Source: an uncultured Saprospiraceae bacterium
GTDB lineage: Bacteria; Bacteroidota; Bacteroidia; Chitinophagales; Saprospiraceae
Direction: 5' to 3'
DNA length: 64,000 nucleotides
Assembly: GCA_938041325.1 (NCBI GenBank)
Contig: CALIAG010000184.1
Coordinates: 20,689 to 84,688 of the forward strand
The first letter of the stretch is position 1; the number at the start of each line of letters is the position of its first letter. The translations under genes and the position numbers were made by a program. The notes under the pieces are model-generated. The model worked only from the letters and a program-made list of their open reading frames with translations, made no database searches and was not told the origin of the DNA. Below, one piece after another: positions 17,796 through 26,597 of this stretch.

Positions 17796-18365
17796 TCAAG
17801 CAGGAGGATCGGTAAGCTGATAAATGTCTGCTAGATTTCTACCTAGTTCATTATAGTCCAGTCCATATCCAATGACGAATTTGTTTTCTATTTCGAAACC
17901 AAGGTATTTTATATCCAATGGAAATTGTAAGGCATCAGGTTTTAATAAAAGAGAGGTCAATTCAACGGAAGCGGGGCCTAGTTTTTCAAGCGTTCCTAAA
18001 AACTGTGATAAGGTATTTCCGGTATCAATGATGTCTTCAATAATGATAAGGTGTCTACCTTTTACATCAACATCCAAACCGATTAATTCTTGAACCTTTC
18101 CAGTTGAGTTTAATCCTGAATAAGAAGATAATTTTACAAAACATATTTCACAGTCTCCTTCAAAAGCACGTGTAACATCTGCTGCGAAAATGTAAGCACC
18201 ATTTAGGACACTAATAAAAATGGGCGTTTTATCCTTATAGTCCTCACTAAGTGTGAGCCCTAACTGTTTGACACGATCTTGAATTTTTTCTTTTGTAATA
18301 AAAGGAGTAAAGTAAAGGTCATGTGCTTTTACAATTTTGTCCATGTTGTTGATTGTAACTTCCAT
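17796..18365 (-). CDS. hpt: hypoxanthine phosphoribosyltransferase
   Basis: A 189-residue type I phosphoribosyltransferase that salvages hypoxanthine or guanine to IMP or GMP using PRPP. The PRPP-binding motif is LIIIEDIIDTGNTLSQF. The N-terminal FISVLNGAYIFAADVTRAF and the later FVIGYGLDYNELGRNL are characteristic of bacterial Hpt. Cytoplasmic. The start codon lies 1 bp from the stop of the upstream M28 peptidase gene, so the two are probably coexpressed. Confidence 0.94.
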   Translation of the reverse strand: MEVTINNMDKIVKAHDLYFTPFITKEKIQDRVKQLGLTLSEDYKDKTPIFISVLNGAYIFAADVTRAFEGDCEICFVKLSSYSGLNSTGKVQELIGLDVDVKGRHLIIIEDIIDTGNTLSQFLGTLEKLGPASVELTSLLLKPDALQFPLDIKYLGFEIENKFVIGYGLDYNELGRNLADIYQLTDPPA

Positions 18366-18366
18366 T

Positions 18367-19779
18367 TTATTCTTTATTATCTAGTCCATATTTATCCAAC
18401 AAATATACTAAACTCGTGATTGATGCAGCACCTAATTCTAATTCTCGTTTATTTACTGCTTCAATTCGGTCTATTTTGGTATGATGATAGTCAAAATATC
18501 TTTGCGAATCGGGTCTAAAACCAATTAGAATTCCATTTTGAGATTTAAGTGGCGTTATATCTGCTCCCCCTCCACCCTTTTCAAAAGCAAGGCGATAAGG
18601 CTCAAGTAAAGGTAGCCATTGGGTTAGCTGCTTATATTTATCTTTGAATATTTCATCCACGGCATCACAACTAAATCCTCTAGGGGTAAATCCACCTGCA
18701 TCAGATTCTATAGCTGCCATATGAAATTCTTTGTTTTCATTAGACACTTTAGCATATTCTGTAGCTCCGGCAAGTCCGTTTTCTTCATTCATAAAAAGAA
18801 CACAACGGATTGTTCTTTTTGGTTTGTAGTTTAGGTTTTTAAGAATATTGAAAACTTCCATTGAATGGACGCAGCCCGCACCATCATCGTGTGCACCTCC
18901 TCCAATATCCCAGGAATCCAAATGACCACCGACTAAGATGATTTCTTCTGGTTTTTCTGATCCTTTAATTTCACCAATTACATTATAAGATATGGCATCG
19001 GGCATTTTCTTTGGGTTTGCCCTAATAAATACTTTTACGGTTTTGTTTTGTTTAATTTGATCACTTAAAAATTCTGCATCATTGGTGCTAATGGCAAGAG
19101 CTGCTATCGGTTCTATTCCTTCTTCGAAAATAGTAACTCCAGTATGAGGAACGTCATCGAGCCTCCCCGTCATAGATCTGACCAAAGTTCCCACCGCCCC
19201 ATATTTCGCAGCTTTTGCAGGACCGAATACTCTTTGATCAACGGCACCACCGTAGGCATAAAATGTTCTAATATACTTTTGATTAAAAGGGCGGTTAAAA
19301 AAAACGATTTTACCTTCGATGTTTTCTCTTCCTAATTTATCAAGATCTGCTAATTCCATAACTTCGATGACATCTGCTGTAATGCCTTGTGCGCCTGTGC
19401 CACCAGAGTTTCCTAAAGCCGCAGCCTGCATGGTTTTCTTTTCTACACTTCCAAAAGGCATTATTTGGGCAATTTCCATATCTCCTCTTACCCAATGTGG
19501 AACGGTACATTCCTGAAGCCAAACTTTATCCAATGCCAAGGTATCCATAATCTTTTTAGTGTATTCCACTGCTTCTTGAGCTTCATCAGAGCCACTTATT
19601 CTTCCTCCTATATTTTCAGATAGGTGGAATAGCCAATCATACGCAGAACCGTTGACCAAGGCTTGGTCATAGATACTCCGAATGAAAAAAGCATCTTCAT
19701 CTTTTTCTGCTTCTTGAGCGAATACAGAGTTTGTTTGCAGAAGAAAAAGGAAAAAAGGAAGTAGGAAAATTTTATTCAT
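18367..19779 (-). CDS. M28-family metallopeptidase (carboxypeptidase Q-like)
   Basis: A secreted or periplasmic zinc exopeptidase, 470 residues from the ATG at 19779. I prefer that start because it opens a clean signal peptide (MNKIFLLPFFLFLLQTNSV, ending FAQ); the frame extends 26 codons upstream in a second hydrophobic stretch. A PA-domain-like segment precedes the catalytic domain. The zinc motifs are GGHLDSWDIGGG, AHDDGAG, FMNEENGLAG and IESDAGG, with a late histidine in YHHTKIDRI. Architecture and length resemble carboxypeptidase Q-type M28 enzymes. It is the first gene of a minus-strand group with hpt. Confidence 0.9.
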   Translation of the reverse strand: MNKIFLLPFFLFLLQTNSVFAQEAEKDEDAFFIRSIYDQALVNGSAYDWLFHLSENIGGRISGSDEAQEAVEYTKKIMDTLALDKVWLQECTVPHWVRGDMEIAQIMPFGSVEKKTMQAAALGNSGGTGAQGITADVIEVMELADLDKLGRENIEGKIVFFNRPFNQKYIRTFYAYGGAVDQRVFGPAKAAKYGAVGTLVRSMTGRLDDVPHTGVTIFEEGIEPIAALAISTNDAEFLSDQIKQNKTVKVFIRANPKKMPDAISYNVIGEIKGSEKPEEIILVGGHLDSWDIGGGAHDDGAGCVHSMEVFNILKNLNYKPKRTIRCVLFMNEENGLAGATEYAKVSNENKEFHMAAIESDAGGFTPRGFSCDAVDEIFKDKYKQLTQWLPLLEPYRLAFEKGGGGADITPLKSQNGILIGFRPDSQRYFDYHHTKIDRIEAVNKRELELGAASITSLVYLLDKYGLDNKE

Positions 19780-20002
19780 AATGAAAGGAATTATTAAAAA
19801 GAGAAAATATAGAAGTATAAATGTATCGTTTTTCGAGTTTAAAAAATATTTTTTCAAAAAATCTCAAAAAAAACATTCTAGCGAAAAATTCTGTTTAATC
19901 GGAGTTTACAATATAAAATTTTTTAATCCTATGTCTTTACTTTTAAAAAATGTATTATTTTCTGTATTTAATTGAATATCAGGGCTTTATATTTTAATGT
20001 CG

Positions 20003-20034
20003 TTGTAAAAAAAGAAGGAAATGCTTTATATTTG
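20003..20034 (+). promoter_or_regulatory. near-consensus promoter of a predicted small RNA
   Basis: TTG at 20003-20005, a 21-bp spacer, then TATATTTG at 20027-20034. Together they match the Bacteroidota -33/-7 consensus with correct spacing. The implied transcription start is near 20038. No ORF of more than 16 codons follows before the terminator. The 220 bp between the M28 gene and this promoter are very AT-rich and show nothing else. Confidence 0.6.
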
Positions 20035-20037
20035 TAT

Positions 20038-20177
20038 TACACAAGCTTAGATATTAAGCTTAATTCAATGAAAATCGTTTGCTGTTCTTTTGAGAACATT
20101 CAAATATATAAGAACTAATAATTTGGTTTTATTTGGTTAGGGCTGAGGTAGTACACACGTGCTACCTCTACTTTTTT
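20038..20177 (+). ncRNA. predicted ~140-nt structured small RNA
   Basis: The transcript is bounded by the promoter above and a terminator at 20145-20177. It contains three hairpins: AAGCTTA-gatat-TAAGCTT (20043-20061, perfect), TGTTCT-tttg-AGAACA (20083-20098, perfect), and the 10-bp terminator stem. A 16-codon ATG-initiated frame (20067-20117) overlaps the second hairpin and could be a leader peptide instead. It does not show the 4.5S/SRP core, tmRNA or RNase P signatures. It lies between the divergent M28 peptidase and ECF sigma genes, ending about 255 bp before the sigma start. Function unknown. Confidence 0.5.
20145..20177 (+). terminator. intrinsic terminator of the small RNA
   Basis: The stem GAGGTAGTAC / GTGCTACCTC (10 bp with one G-T wobble) has an ACAC tetraloop and is followed by TACTTTTTT. 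It is not downstream of any protein gene on this strand, which argues for an independent RNA. Confidence 0.75.
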
Positions 20178-20372
20178 ATATACCAGTGTGAAACTCCAAC
20201 CTGTTATTCCTCTCTTTTGAAAATTTAACTTATCAATAGTAGTGTCTTTTTCAAAAACTTACGTCTTAAGAAAAGTATCCTCAAAATAGCTTTGGGGAGT
20301 TAAAGTTAAGGAGTAGGATAAATTTTTATTTACCTGTTTTCAACATATTATAGATTATTGTTTTATTTAGCT

Positions 20373-20380
20373 TATTTTTG
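20373..20380 (+). promoter_or_regulatory. predicted -7 box for the ECF sigma operon
   Basis: TATTTTTG matches TAnnTTTG and lies 53 bp before the GTG at 20433. A -33 TTG at correct spacing is absent, so recognition by an alternative sigma factor, including the encoded one, is possible. Confidence 0.35.
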
Positions 20381-20432
20381 CACCTACTTGTAAGAATTTT
20401 TTTAGAGAAATAGAACATTAACAAAAACATTT

Positions 20433-21032
20433 GTGAAAACCCCATCGATGCAAAATAGCCCTCGTGGCAAAGTCGGTAGCTCAAAGAAGACGGACAGTGA
20501 GATAGTTAGATTGTATTTGCAAACTAGAAATTCGGATTACTTCCAAATACTATATAAGAGGTATTCTAGTAAAATCTACAGCAAATGCATCTCCTTATTG
20601 AAAGATGAGTCTTTGGCGCAAGATGCTACACAGGATGTATTCACAAAGATATATCTGAATATAGCTAAGTTTAGTGAACGTTCGAAGTTCTCGACTTGGG
20701 TGTACTCTATTACCTATAACTATTGTATCGATTTTATTCGAAAAAAGAAAAAAGAGAAAAACCTTTTTTCTGATGACTTAGAAAACAGCCCTGATATAGT
20801 AGAAGAAGTACCAGACCAAGAGCTTCTGCAAATGGAAGTCCATCGCTTGAAAAGAGTTTTGGAAAATATTCCAACTGGAGACAAGGCAATCCTTTTGATG
20901 AAATATCAAGATGAAATGTCTATCAAAGAGATTGCACATAACTTGGAAAAGTCTGAAAGTGCTATAAAAATGAAGATTAAACGCGCAAAACATAAGGCGC
21001 AAAAGACTTATAAAGAAATTTTTCAATCATAA
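20433..21032 (+). CDS. ECF-type RNA polymerase sigma factor
   Basis: A 199-residue group 4 sigma factor. Region 2 spans about residues 35-105 (YFQILYKRYSSKIYSKCISL, DATQDVFTKIYLNI, FSTWVYSITYNYCIDFIRK). Region 4 spans about 135-195 (VLENIPTGDKAILLMKYQDE, SIKEIAHNLEKSESAIKMKI). The GTG at 20433 follows an A-rich stretch; an ATG five codons later (20448) is an equally possible start. The next genes, 12 bp and about 84 bp downstream, are a small acidic protein and a mechanosensitive-channel-like protein, suggesting an envelope-stress operon. No canonical zinc anti-sigma gene is adjacent. Confidence 0.93.
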   Translation: MKTPSMQNSPRGKVGSSKKTDSEIVRLYLQTRNSDYFQILYKRYSSKIYSKCISLLKDESLAQDATQDVFTKIYLNIAKFSERSKFSTWVYSITYNYCIDFIRKKKKEKNLFSDDLENSPDIVEEVPDQELLQMEVHRLKRVLENIPTGDKAILLMKYQDEMSIKEIAHNLEKSESAIKMKIKRAKHKAQKTYKEIFQS

Positions 21033-21044
21033 TTGCGATAATTC

Positions 21045-21344
21045 ATGGCAGCAACAGAAGAAAATAGTTTTAAGCGCTTACAAGAAGAGCAAGAAAATCA
21101 ACATGCTTCTCCGCCCCCTGAAATTGAAAATAATATAATGGGAAGTATGAGAGTCGCTCATTTTATGGGAAATATAGTAGAACTATATTTACCAAGAGTA
21201 TTCGATTTGATCTTAGCATTATTTGGAAGCAAAAAGGAAGAAGAGGAAAAAAAAACTGAAGAAGAGATAGATACTAAAAATTCAGATTCAGATAATGCAC
21301 CTGAAGGGAATGCTATTTCAGATGAACTTTCCGATTTGGACTAA
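21045..21344 (+). CDS. small acidic protein between sigma factor and channel genes
   Basis: A 99-residue protein I do not recognise from a named family. The first 35 residues are polar with PPPEIENNIMGSM, a short amphipathic pattern that loosely recalls N-terminal segments of Bacteroidota anti-sigma factors. Residues 36-66 hold a hydrophobic region (VAHFMGNIVELYLPRVFDLI) that may be a membrane or membrane-surface helix. The last 35 residues are almost entirely Glu, Asp, Lys and Ser. Its position directly after the ECF sigma gene makes a regulatory role plausible, but that is inference. Confidence 0.75.
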   Translation: MAATEENSFKRLQEEQENQHASPPPEIENNIMGSMRVAHFMGNIVELYLPRVFDLILALFGSKKEEEEKKTEEEIDTKNSDSDNAPEGNAISDELSDLD

Positions 21345-21428
21345 TATATAAAGATAAATAATACACAACACTTTTAGATTTTCTTGAAGTTTGAAGAAAA
21401 TCAGAACCAAAAAACGAACACTATTGTT

Positions 21429-22238
21429 ATGGAAAGAATATTAGGAATTCTGGTAAATCTGTATGACAATTTTATAGAAGTCTTGCCTAATATTTTAGGT
21501 GCCATAATCTTATTTATTGTTGGCTGGATTGTAGCAAAAATAGCGGCTCGTATAATCAAAAAAGTATGCAAAGCTATTGGTCTAGATACCTTAGCAGAGC
21601 ATCTAAACAAGATTGATATAGTAAGTCAATCGAATATTAAAGTAGTACCAAGTAAAATACTTTCTAAGGTATTCTACTATATAATACTTTTAATTTTCAC
21701 GATTGCAGCCACAGAGGTACTCGGAATGGAGGAGGTGTCAGCGCTAGTTTCAAGCTTGCTTTCATATATACCCCGAATTATAGCAGCTCTATTATTGATG
21801 GTTATAGGAATTGTAATTGCAGATTTTCTTAAGAATATAATTATTACAACGACAGAATCCTTAGGAATTCCATCAGCTAAAATCATAGGTCTATTTGTTT
21901 TCTATTTTGTGTTATTGATGACCGTAGTGACTGCATTGAAGCAGTTGGGTATCGATACAGAATTTATTCAAAGTAACCTTACAGTAATAATAGGTGGTCT
22001 TGTTTTTGCTTTCGCTTTGGGATATGGTTTGGCTTCACGTGAAATGATGGCCAACTTTTTAGCCTCCTTTTATAGTAAAGAGAGATTCAAAATTGGAGAT
22101 ATTATTTCCGTTGAAGGTAAAAAAGGTGAAGTTATTGACATGGACAGCTCGTCACTGACAATAGCAGCTTCTGACAAAATAATCATAGTTCCATTGAGTA
22201 AATTAACCTCAGGAACAGTAGAAATTTTCAATCAATGA
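21429..22238 (+). CDS. mechanosensitive channel-like membrane protein
   Basis: About 269 residues from ATG 21429; the frame continues 15 codons upstream to a TTG. There are four or more membrane helices, with repeated CmpX-type transmembrane segments (NILGAIILFIVGWIVAKIAA and IPRIIAALLLMVIGIVIADF), a third pair (IGLFVFYFVLLMTVV) and a pore-like helix (VIIGGLVFAFALGYGLASRE). A short C-terminal beta region (FKIGDIISVEGKKGEVIDMD) resembles the MscS middle domain. It probably gates ions or solutes under membrane tension. It is the third gene in the operon with the ECF sigma factor. Confidence 0.82.
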   Translation: MERILGILVNLYDNFIEVLPNILGAIILFIVGWIVAKIAARIIKKVCKAIGLDTLAEHLNKIDIVSQSNIKVVPSKILSKVFYYIILLIFTIAATEVLGMEEVSALVSSLLSYIPRIIAALLLMVIGIVIADFLKNIIITTTESLGIPSAKIIGLFVFYFVLLMTVVTALKQLGIDTEFIQSNLTVIIGGLVFAFALGYGLASREMMANFLASFYSKERFKIGDIISVEGKKGEVIDMDSSSLTIAASDKIIIVPLSKLTSGTVEIFNQ

Positions 22239-22416
22239 TTTATTTAAGACCTGAGTTCAGCCCTGAACGTATCAATTAATCCGATACAAAACCAATATTA
22301 AAATTTAAAAGAAAACAATTTTTTTTCTTTGCACAATTTATTTCAAAAGTGAAATTTATTGCATAAAATTTATTTTAATTTATCAACCTAGATTTAATCA
22401 CTAAAACTAAAGTACG

Positions 22417-23442
22417 ATGATTAGGAAAGCCTTATTATTCACGATGGCATTGGTTTTCACCCAGTTTGTAAGTGCACAAACAATAGAGGAGTTGAAAACA
22501 CAAAAAGGAGAAAAAGACGCTGCAATTGCTGCTTTACAAGCAGAATCAGATGCTCTTAAAACAAAAATTGACGAATTTCCAGGATGGAAAATCGGAGGTG
22601 TAGGAACAGTTGGATTTAACATTAATACCAACAACAACTGGTTTGCTTTAGGTAATCCAAATTCTGCATCTAATGGTATTGGATTGGGATTTGTTGGATA
22701 TGCAAACAATGATCAGCCAAAATACTTTTGGAGAAACGGATTGAATATTAACTTGAACCGTTTATCTACAAAATCTGATAAAGACAATGATGCAACAAGA
22801 TCTGTAGCACTTTCTGATTTATTGGATTTCTCATCTTTATATGGTTACAAACTTAGCGACAACTTAGCAATATCTGCAGAGGTAAAATGGTTGTCTTCTT
22901 TGGTAGAGTTTGAGGCAAATGGAGATGGTGTAATTGATGATAAGTACCCATTAAGTTTGAACAACCCTGGACAGTTAGTAGCTTCTGCGGGTATTACTTG
23001 GACTCCAATTACTGATCTTGTTGTTTTGATTCACCCTCTTGGGTATCAGAAAAACTGGCCAGGAGAATTTATTTCTTCTCCAGGAGCAAAAATTGGTGCA
23101 ACTTATACGAAAGAGATCGTTCCTGGTGTAAAATGGAATTCAAGCTTAAGTGCATTTATTCCTTATACAAGTGGAGCTGATGTTAATCACGTAGATGCTG
23201 ATGATGTAGCTTTGAGAACAGTAAGTTATGGAGGTGGAGACCTTGTTAACTGGGTTTGGAATAACGGTTTTTCTTTCACAGTATGGAAAGGAATTGGCGT
23301 TGGAGTTAACCTTGGTTTAAGAGGTGACCAACAGATCGCAGATAAAGGAAGATTAATTTCTGCTGCAGATCCTGCAACAGCTGACCTTAGCGATAATCCA
23401 TTGCAATCTTTCTTCAACTTAGGATTGTCTTACGGATTCTAG
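22417..23442 (+). CDS. DUF3078 outer-membrane beta-barrel protein
   Basis: A 341-residue exported protein with a signal peptide (about 1-20, ending FVSAQ). A short coiled coil follows (IEELKTQKGEKDAAIAALQA, about 22-48). The rest is beta-strand-rich with alternating aromatics and ends LSYGF, consistent with a barrel inserted by BAM. The conserved DUF3078 features include WKIGGVGTVGFN, NNNWFALGN and FWRNGLNINLN. The cargo or ligand is unknown. The coding sequence is notably GC-richer and more regular in codon use than its neighbours, which suggests high expression, and a strong terminator follows. Confidence 0.87.
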   Translation: MIRKALLFTMALVFTQFVSAQTIEELKTQKGEKDAAIAALQAESDALKTKIDEFPGWKIGGVGTVGFNINTNNNWFALGNPNSASNGIGLGFVGYANNDQPKYFWRNGLNINLNRLSTKSDKDNDATRSVALSDLLDFSSLYGYKLSDNLAISAEVKWLSSLVEFEANGDGVIDDKYPLSLNNPGQLVASAGITWTPITDLVVLIHPLGYQKNWPGEFISSPGAKIGATYTKEIVPGVKWNSSLSAFIPYTSGADVNHVDADDVALRTVSYGGGDLVNWVWNNGFSFTVWKGIGVGVNLGLRGDQQIADKGRLISAADPATADLSDNPLQSFFNLGLSYGF

Positions 23443-23464
23443 ATTATATAAAATAATAAAACAT

Positions 23465-23502
23465 AAAGCCTGTTTCTTTTCGAAGAAACAGGCTTTTGTT
23501 TT
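23465..23502 (+). terminator. strong intrinsic terminator after the DUF3078 gene
   Basis: A perfect 14-bp stem AAAGCCTGTTTCTT / AAGAAACAGGCTTT around a stabilising TTCG tetraloop is followed by TGTTTTTT. It fits a highly expressed outer-membrane protein gene. Confidence 0.92.
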
Positions 23503-23640
23503 TTAATTCTGCACCCTTTCTCTTTCTGTAGTATTTGAATTTCTTATCTTTCGGCTACCAACTTAAATTCTTTTCCTTGCCGGAACCTTTTTATAAATCC
23601 TGAATATTTTTAAATTGGATTCTACCAAATAATCATCAGA

Positions 23641-26436
23641 ATGTCTGAGAAAAAACTGTTCCTTTTAGATGGCCACGCTTTAGTATATCGAGCACATTAT
23701 GCATTTATCACCAGACCTTTAATCAATAGTAAAGGAATGAATGTTTCTGCAGTGACCGGTTTTACCCGTGCATTATGGGATGTCTTGCGCAATCAAAAGC
23801 CTACACATATTGCGGTGTCATTTGATCTCAAAGGACCAACGTTTCGACACGAAATGTATAAAGAATACAAAGCCAATCGAGATGCTCAACCAGAGGATAT
23901 TACTGCAGCGTTACCTTATATTCAAAGGGTTATAGAAGGATTTAATATTCCTGTTGTTACCAAACAAGGTTTTGAAGCAGATGATGTGATTGGGACTTTG
24001 GCAAAGCAAGCAGAAAAAGAAGGATTTAAAGTGTACATGATGACCCCGGATAAAGACTATGCGCAGTTGGTGTCAAACAATATTTTTATGTATAAACCAG
24101 GAAGAAAAGGGGGAGACGTAGAAATATTAGGCGAAACGGAAGTTTTAGAAAAGTGGGGAATTAGTCGAGTGGATCAAGTGATTGATGTTTTGGGTTTGCA
24201 AGGAGACGCTGTAGATAATATCCCAGGAATTCCAGGAATTGGGCCTAAAACGGCTGTTAAATTACTTGCTTTATACGGGGACTTGGAAGGAATCTTGGCA
24301 AATACCGATAAACTTAAGGGTAAGCAAAAAGAAAAGGTTGAACAGTTTGCAGAACAGGGCAGGCTTTCCAAAATACTAGCAACCATTGATATCAATGTCC
24401 CAGTTCAGTTTAATGCCAATGAATATAAAGTAGACGCGATAGACAAAGAAAAATTGTCAGAAGTGTTCAAAGAGTTAGAGTTTAGAAGCTTAGCAACTCA
24501 AATATTGGGGGCAGAAGCAGTAGAGGCTAAACCCGGAGAACAAGGCTCATTGTTTGGAGATGTCCCTGCGCGGGCGTCTCAATCAAAAGCAAGCCCTTTG
24601 GCAGCGCACTCTGTTGCTGATAAGTCGGCAGAATCTGTAGAACATACTTATACCCTTGTTGAAACGCCTGCTGATCGTAAAAAGCTTATAGCTAAGTTGG
24701 TCAAAGCAAAAGAGGTTTGTTTCGATACGGAGACAACAGGCATTGATGCCAATGAAGCAGAGATCGTTGGAATGTCATTTTCCATCAAAGCACATGAGGC
24801 GTATTATGTCCCAGTTTCAAGTGATCAGGAGGAAGCCAAAGCATTGGTTGCAGAATTTAAAGAGGTATTTGAAAACGAAAAAATTGCTCTTATCGGGCAA
24901 AACCTAAAATATGATATCACCATTTTAAAATGGTACGGAGTAGAAGCAAAAGGTGCACTTTCTGATACGATGCTTATCCATTATCTATTGGAGCCAGAGC
25001 TTAGGCACAACATGAATTATTTATCAGAGACCTATTTAAAATACGCTCCGATTTCTATTGAAACACTTATAGGTAAGAGAGGTAAAAATCAGCTGAACAT
25101 GCGGGATATTCCTGTAGAAAAGGTGGTGGATTATGCTTCTGAAGATGCGGATGTAACGCTACAGCTTTATGAAGTATTAAGTAAAGAACTCAAAGAGGAA
25201 AAGCTGGAGAAATTATATTGGGAAATGGAAGCTCCACTAATAGAAGTGTTGGTAGATCTTGAAATGGCAGGAATAAGGATTGATTCAGATTATTTGGCGA
25301 AATATTCAGTTGAATTAGAAAAGGATATAGCCAAGTTTGAAAAACAAATTCATAAAGATGCAGGTGTTGTCTTTAATATTGCTTCCCCAAAACAAGTGGG
25401 TCAGGTACTTTTCGATAAGCTTAAAATTCCCTATAGATGGAGAAAGACAAGTACTGGTCAGTATTCAACGAATGAAGAGAAATTGAGGGAAATGGCTGCG
25501 GATAATCCGATCGTAGCGTCCATTCTTCAGTATAGAGGAATGGCAAAATTAAAATCAACCTATGTGGACTCATTGCCTAGAATGGTGAACCCGCGAACAG
25601 GCCGTATTCACAGTTCTTTTAATCAGGCACTTGCAGCAAGTGGGCGCTTAAGTTCTAACAACCCAAATCTTCAAAATATTCCGATAAAAACGGAAGCGGG
25701 TAGGAAGGTAAGAGAGGCATTTATTCCTCGGGATAAAGATCACATTTTATTAGCAGCGGATTATTCGCAAATAGAGCTAAGGTTGATTGCAGAGATGAGT
25801 GGTGATGAAGCGATGATTGAAGCTTTTCAAAAAGGGCAAGATATACATAAAGCCACTGCAGCTAAAGTATATGGAGTTTCATTTGATGAAGTCACCAGTG
25901 ATCAACGAAGAAATGCCAAGACCGTTAACTTTAGCATAATTTATGGAGCAGGTTCTACGAATCTTTCCAAACAATTAGGGATAAAACGAGGCGAAGCAAA
26001 AGAATTGATTACTCAATATTTTGCTCAATACAATGGCCTCAAAACCTATATGGATAAGTCCGTGGAGACGGCCAGAGAACATGGATATGTAACAACCTTG
26101 ATGGGTAGACGTAGGATTTTAAGGGACATTGATTCCCGAAATGGGCTTTTGAGAAGTACAGCAGAGAGGATCGCGATTAACTCGCCAATACAAGGAACCG
26201 CCGCAGATATGATTAAAATGGCCATGATCAAGATTCATAAAATATTTAAAGAGGAAAAGTTTAAATCAAAAATGATTCTTCAAGTACATGATGAATTGGT
26301 TTTTGACGTTTATAAACCAGAGTTAGAAAAGATTAAACCGATCATCGAACAAAATATGATGCATGCTATCCCAGGTCTGAAAGTGCCAATGATAGTTGGT
26401 ATGGGTATAGGTGAAAACTGGCTTGAAGCGCATTAA
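23641..26436 (+). CDS. polA: DNA polymerase I
   Basis: A 931-residue family A polymerase for repair and Okazaki-fragment processing. The N-terminal 5'-3' exonuclease/FEN domain covers 1-290 (FLLDGHALVYRAHYAF, GFEADDVIGTLA, TPDKDYAQLV, GIPGIGPKTA). A ~55-residue linker (GEQGSLFGDVPARASQ) follows. The 3'-5' exonuclease domain appears active (VCFDTETTGID, IGQNLKYDI, YASEDADVTLQL). The polymerase domain (~520-931) has motif A DYSQIELR, motif B RRNAKTVNFSIIYG and motif C QVHDELVFD. Length matches the family. Monocistronic as far as can be seen. Confidence 0.97.
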   Translation: MSEKKLFLLDGHALVYRAHYAFITRPLINSKGMNVSAVTGFTRALWDVLRNQKPTHIAVSFDLKGPTFRHEMYKEYKANRDAQPEDITAALPYIQRVIEGFNIPVVTKQGFEADDVIGTLAKQAEKEGFKVYMMTPDKDYAQLVSNNIFMYKPGRKGGDVEILGETEVLEKWGISRVDQVIDVLGLQGDAVDNIPGIPGIGPKTAVKLLALYGDLEGILANTDKLKGKQKEKVEQFAEQGRLSKILATIDINVPVQFNANEYKVDAIDKEKLSEVFKELEFRSLATQILGAEAVEAKPGEQGSLFGDVPARASQSKASPLAAHSVADKSAESVEHTYTLVETPADRKKLIAKLVKAKEVCFDTETTGIDANEAEIVGMSFSIKAHEAYYVPVSSDQEEAKALVAEFKEVFENEKIALIGQNLKYDITILKWYGVEAKGALSDTMLIHYLLEPELRHNMNYLSETYLKYAPISIETLIGKRGKNQLNMRDIPVEKVVDYASEDADVTLQLYEVLSKELKEEKLEKLYWEMEAPLIEVLVDLEMAGIRIDSDYLAKYSVELEKDIAKFEKQIHKDAGVVFNIASPKQVGQVLFDKLKIPYRWRKTSTGQYSTNEEKLREMAADNPIVASILQYRGMAKLKSTYVDSLPRMVNPRTGRIHSSFNQALAASGRLSSNNPNLQNIPIKTEAGRKVREAFIPRDKDHILLAADYSQIELRLIAEMSGDEAMIEAFQKGQDIHKATAAKVYGVSFDEVTSDQRRNAKTVNFSIIYGAGSTNLSKQLGIKRGEAKELITQYFAQYNGLKTYMDKSVETAREHGYVTTLMGRRRILRDIDSRNGLLRSTAERIAINSPIQGTAADMIKMAMIKIHKIFKEEKFKSKMILQVHDELVFDVYKPELEKIKPIIEQNMMHAIPGLKVPMIVGMGIGENWLEAH

Positions 26437-26597
26437 TATTTAAATAAATTTGAAGACAAAAGAGAATTAATTTTTCAAGGAAATATTTTATCAAACCTTA
26501 AGGATAATACTTAAAATTGCACTCGCTTTTAGAATACAATAAAAGTAGATTTACAAATTAATATTCTGAACATAACAAATAATAAAAAGAGAATGAT

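Noticed and set aside
19781..19975. 64-codon plus-strand ORF in the AT-rich gap beside the M28 gene
   Set aside because: Composition is Lys/Phe-rich low complexity typical of AT-rich noncoding DNA, and it overlaps the 5' end of the M28 gene's region.
20043..20061. AAGCTTA repeat as a possible insertion target duplication
   Set aside because: It is an inverted, not direct, repeat with a 5-nt loop and forms a hairpin; no transposon lies between the arms.
22254..22270. GTTCAG-cc-CTGAAC inverted repeat after the channel-like gene
   Set aside because: Six base pairs with no T tract; too weak to call a terminator and no regulator context.
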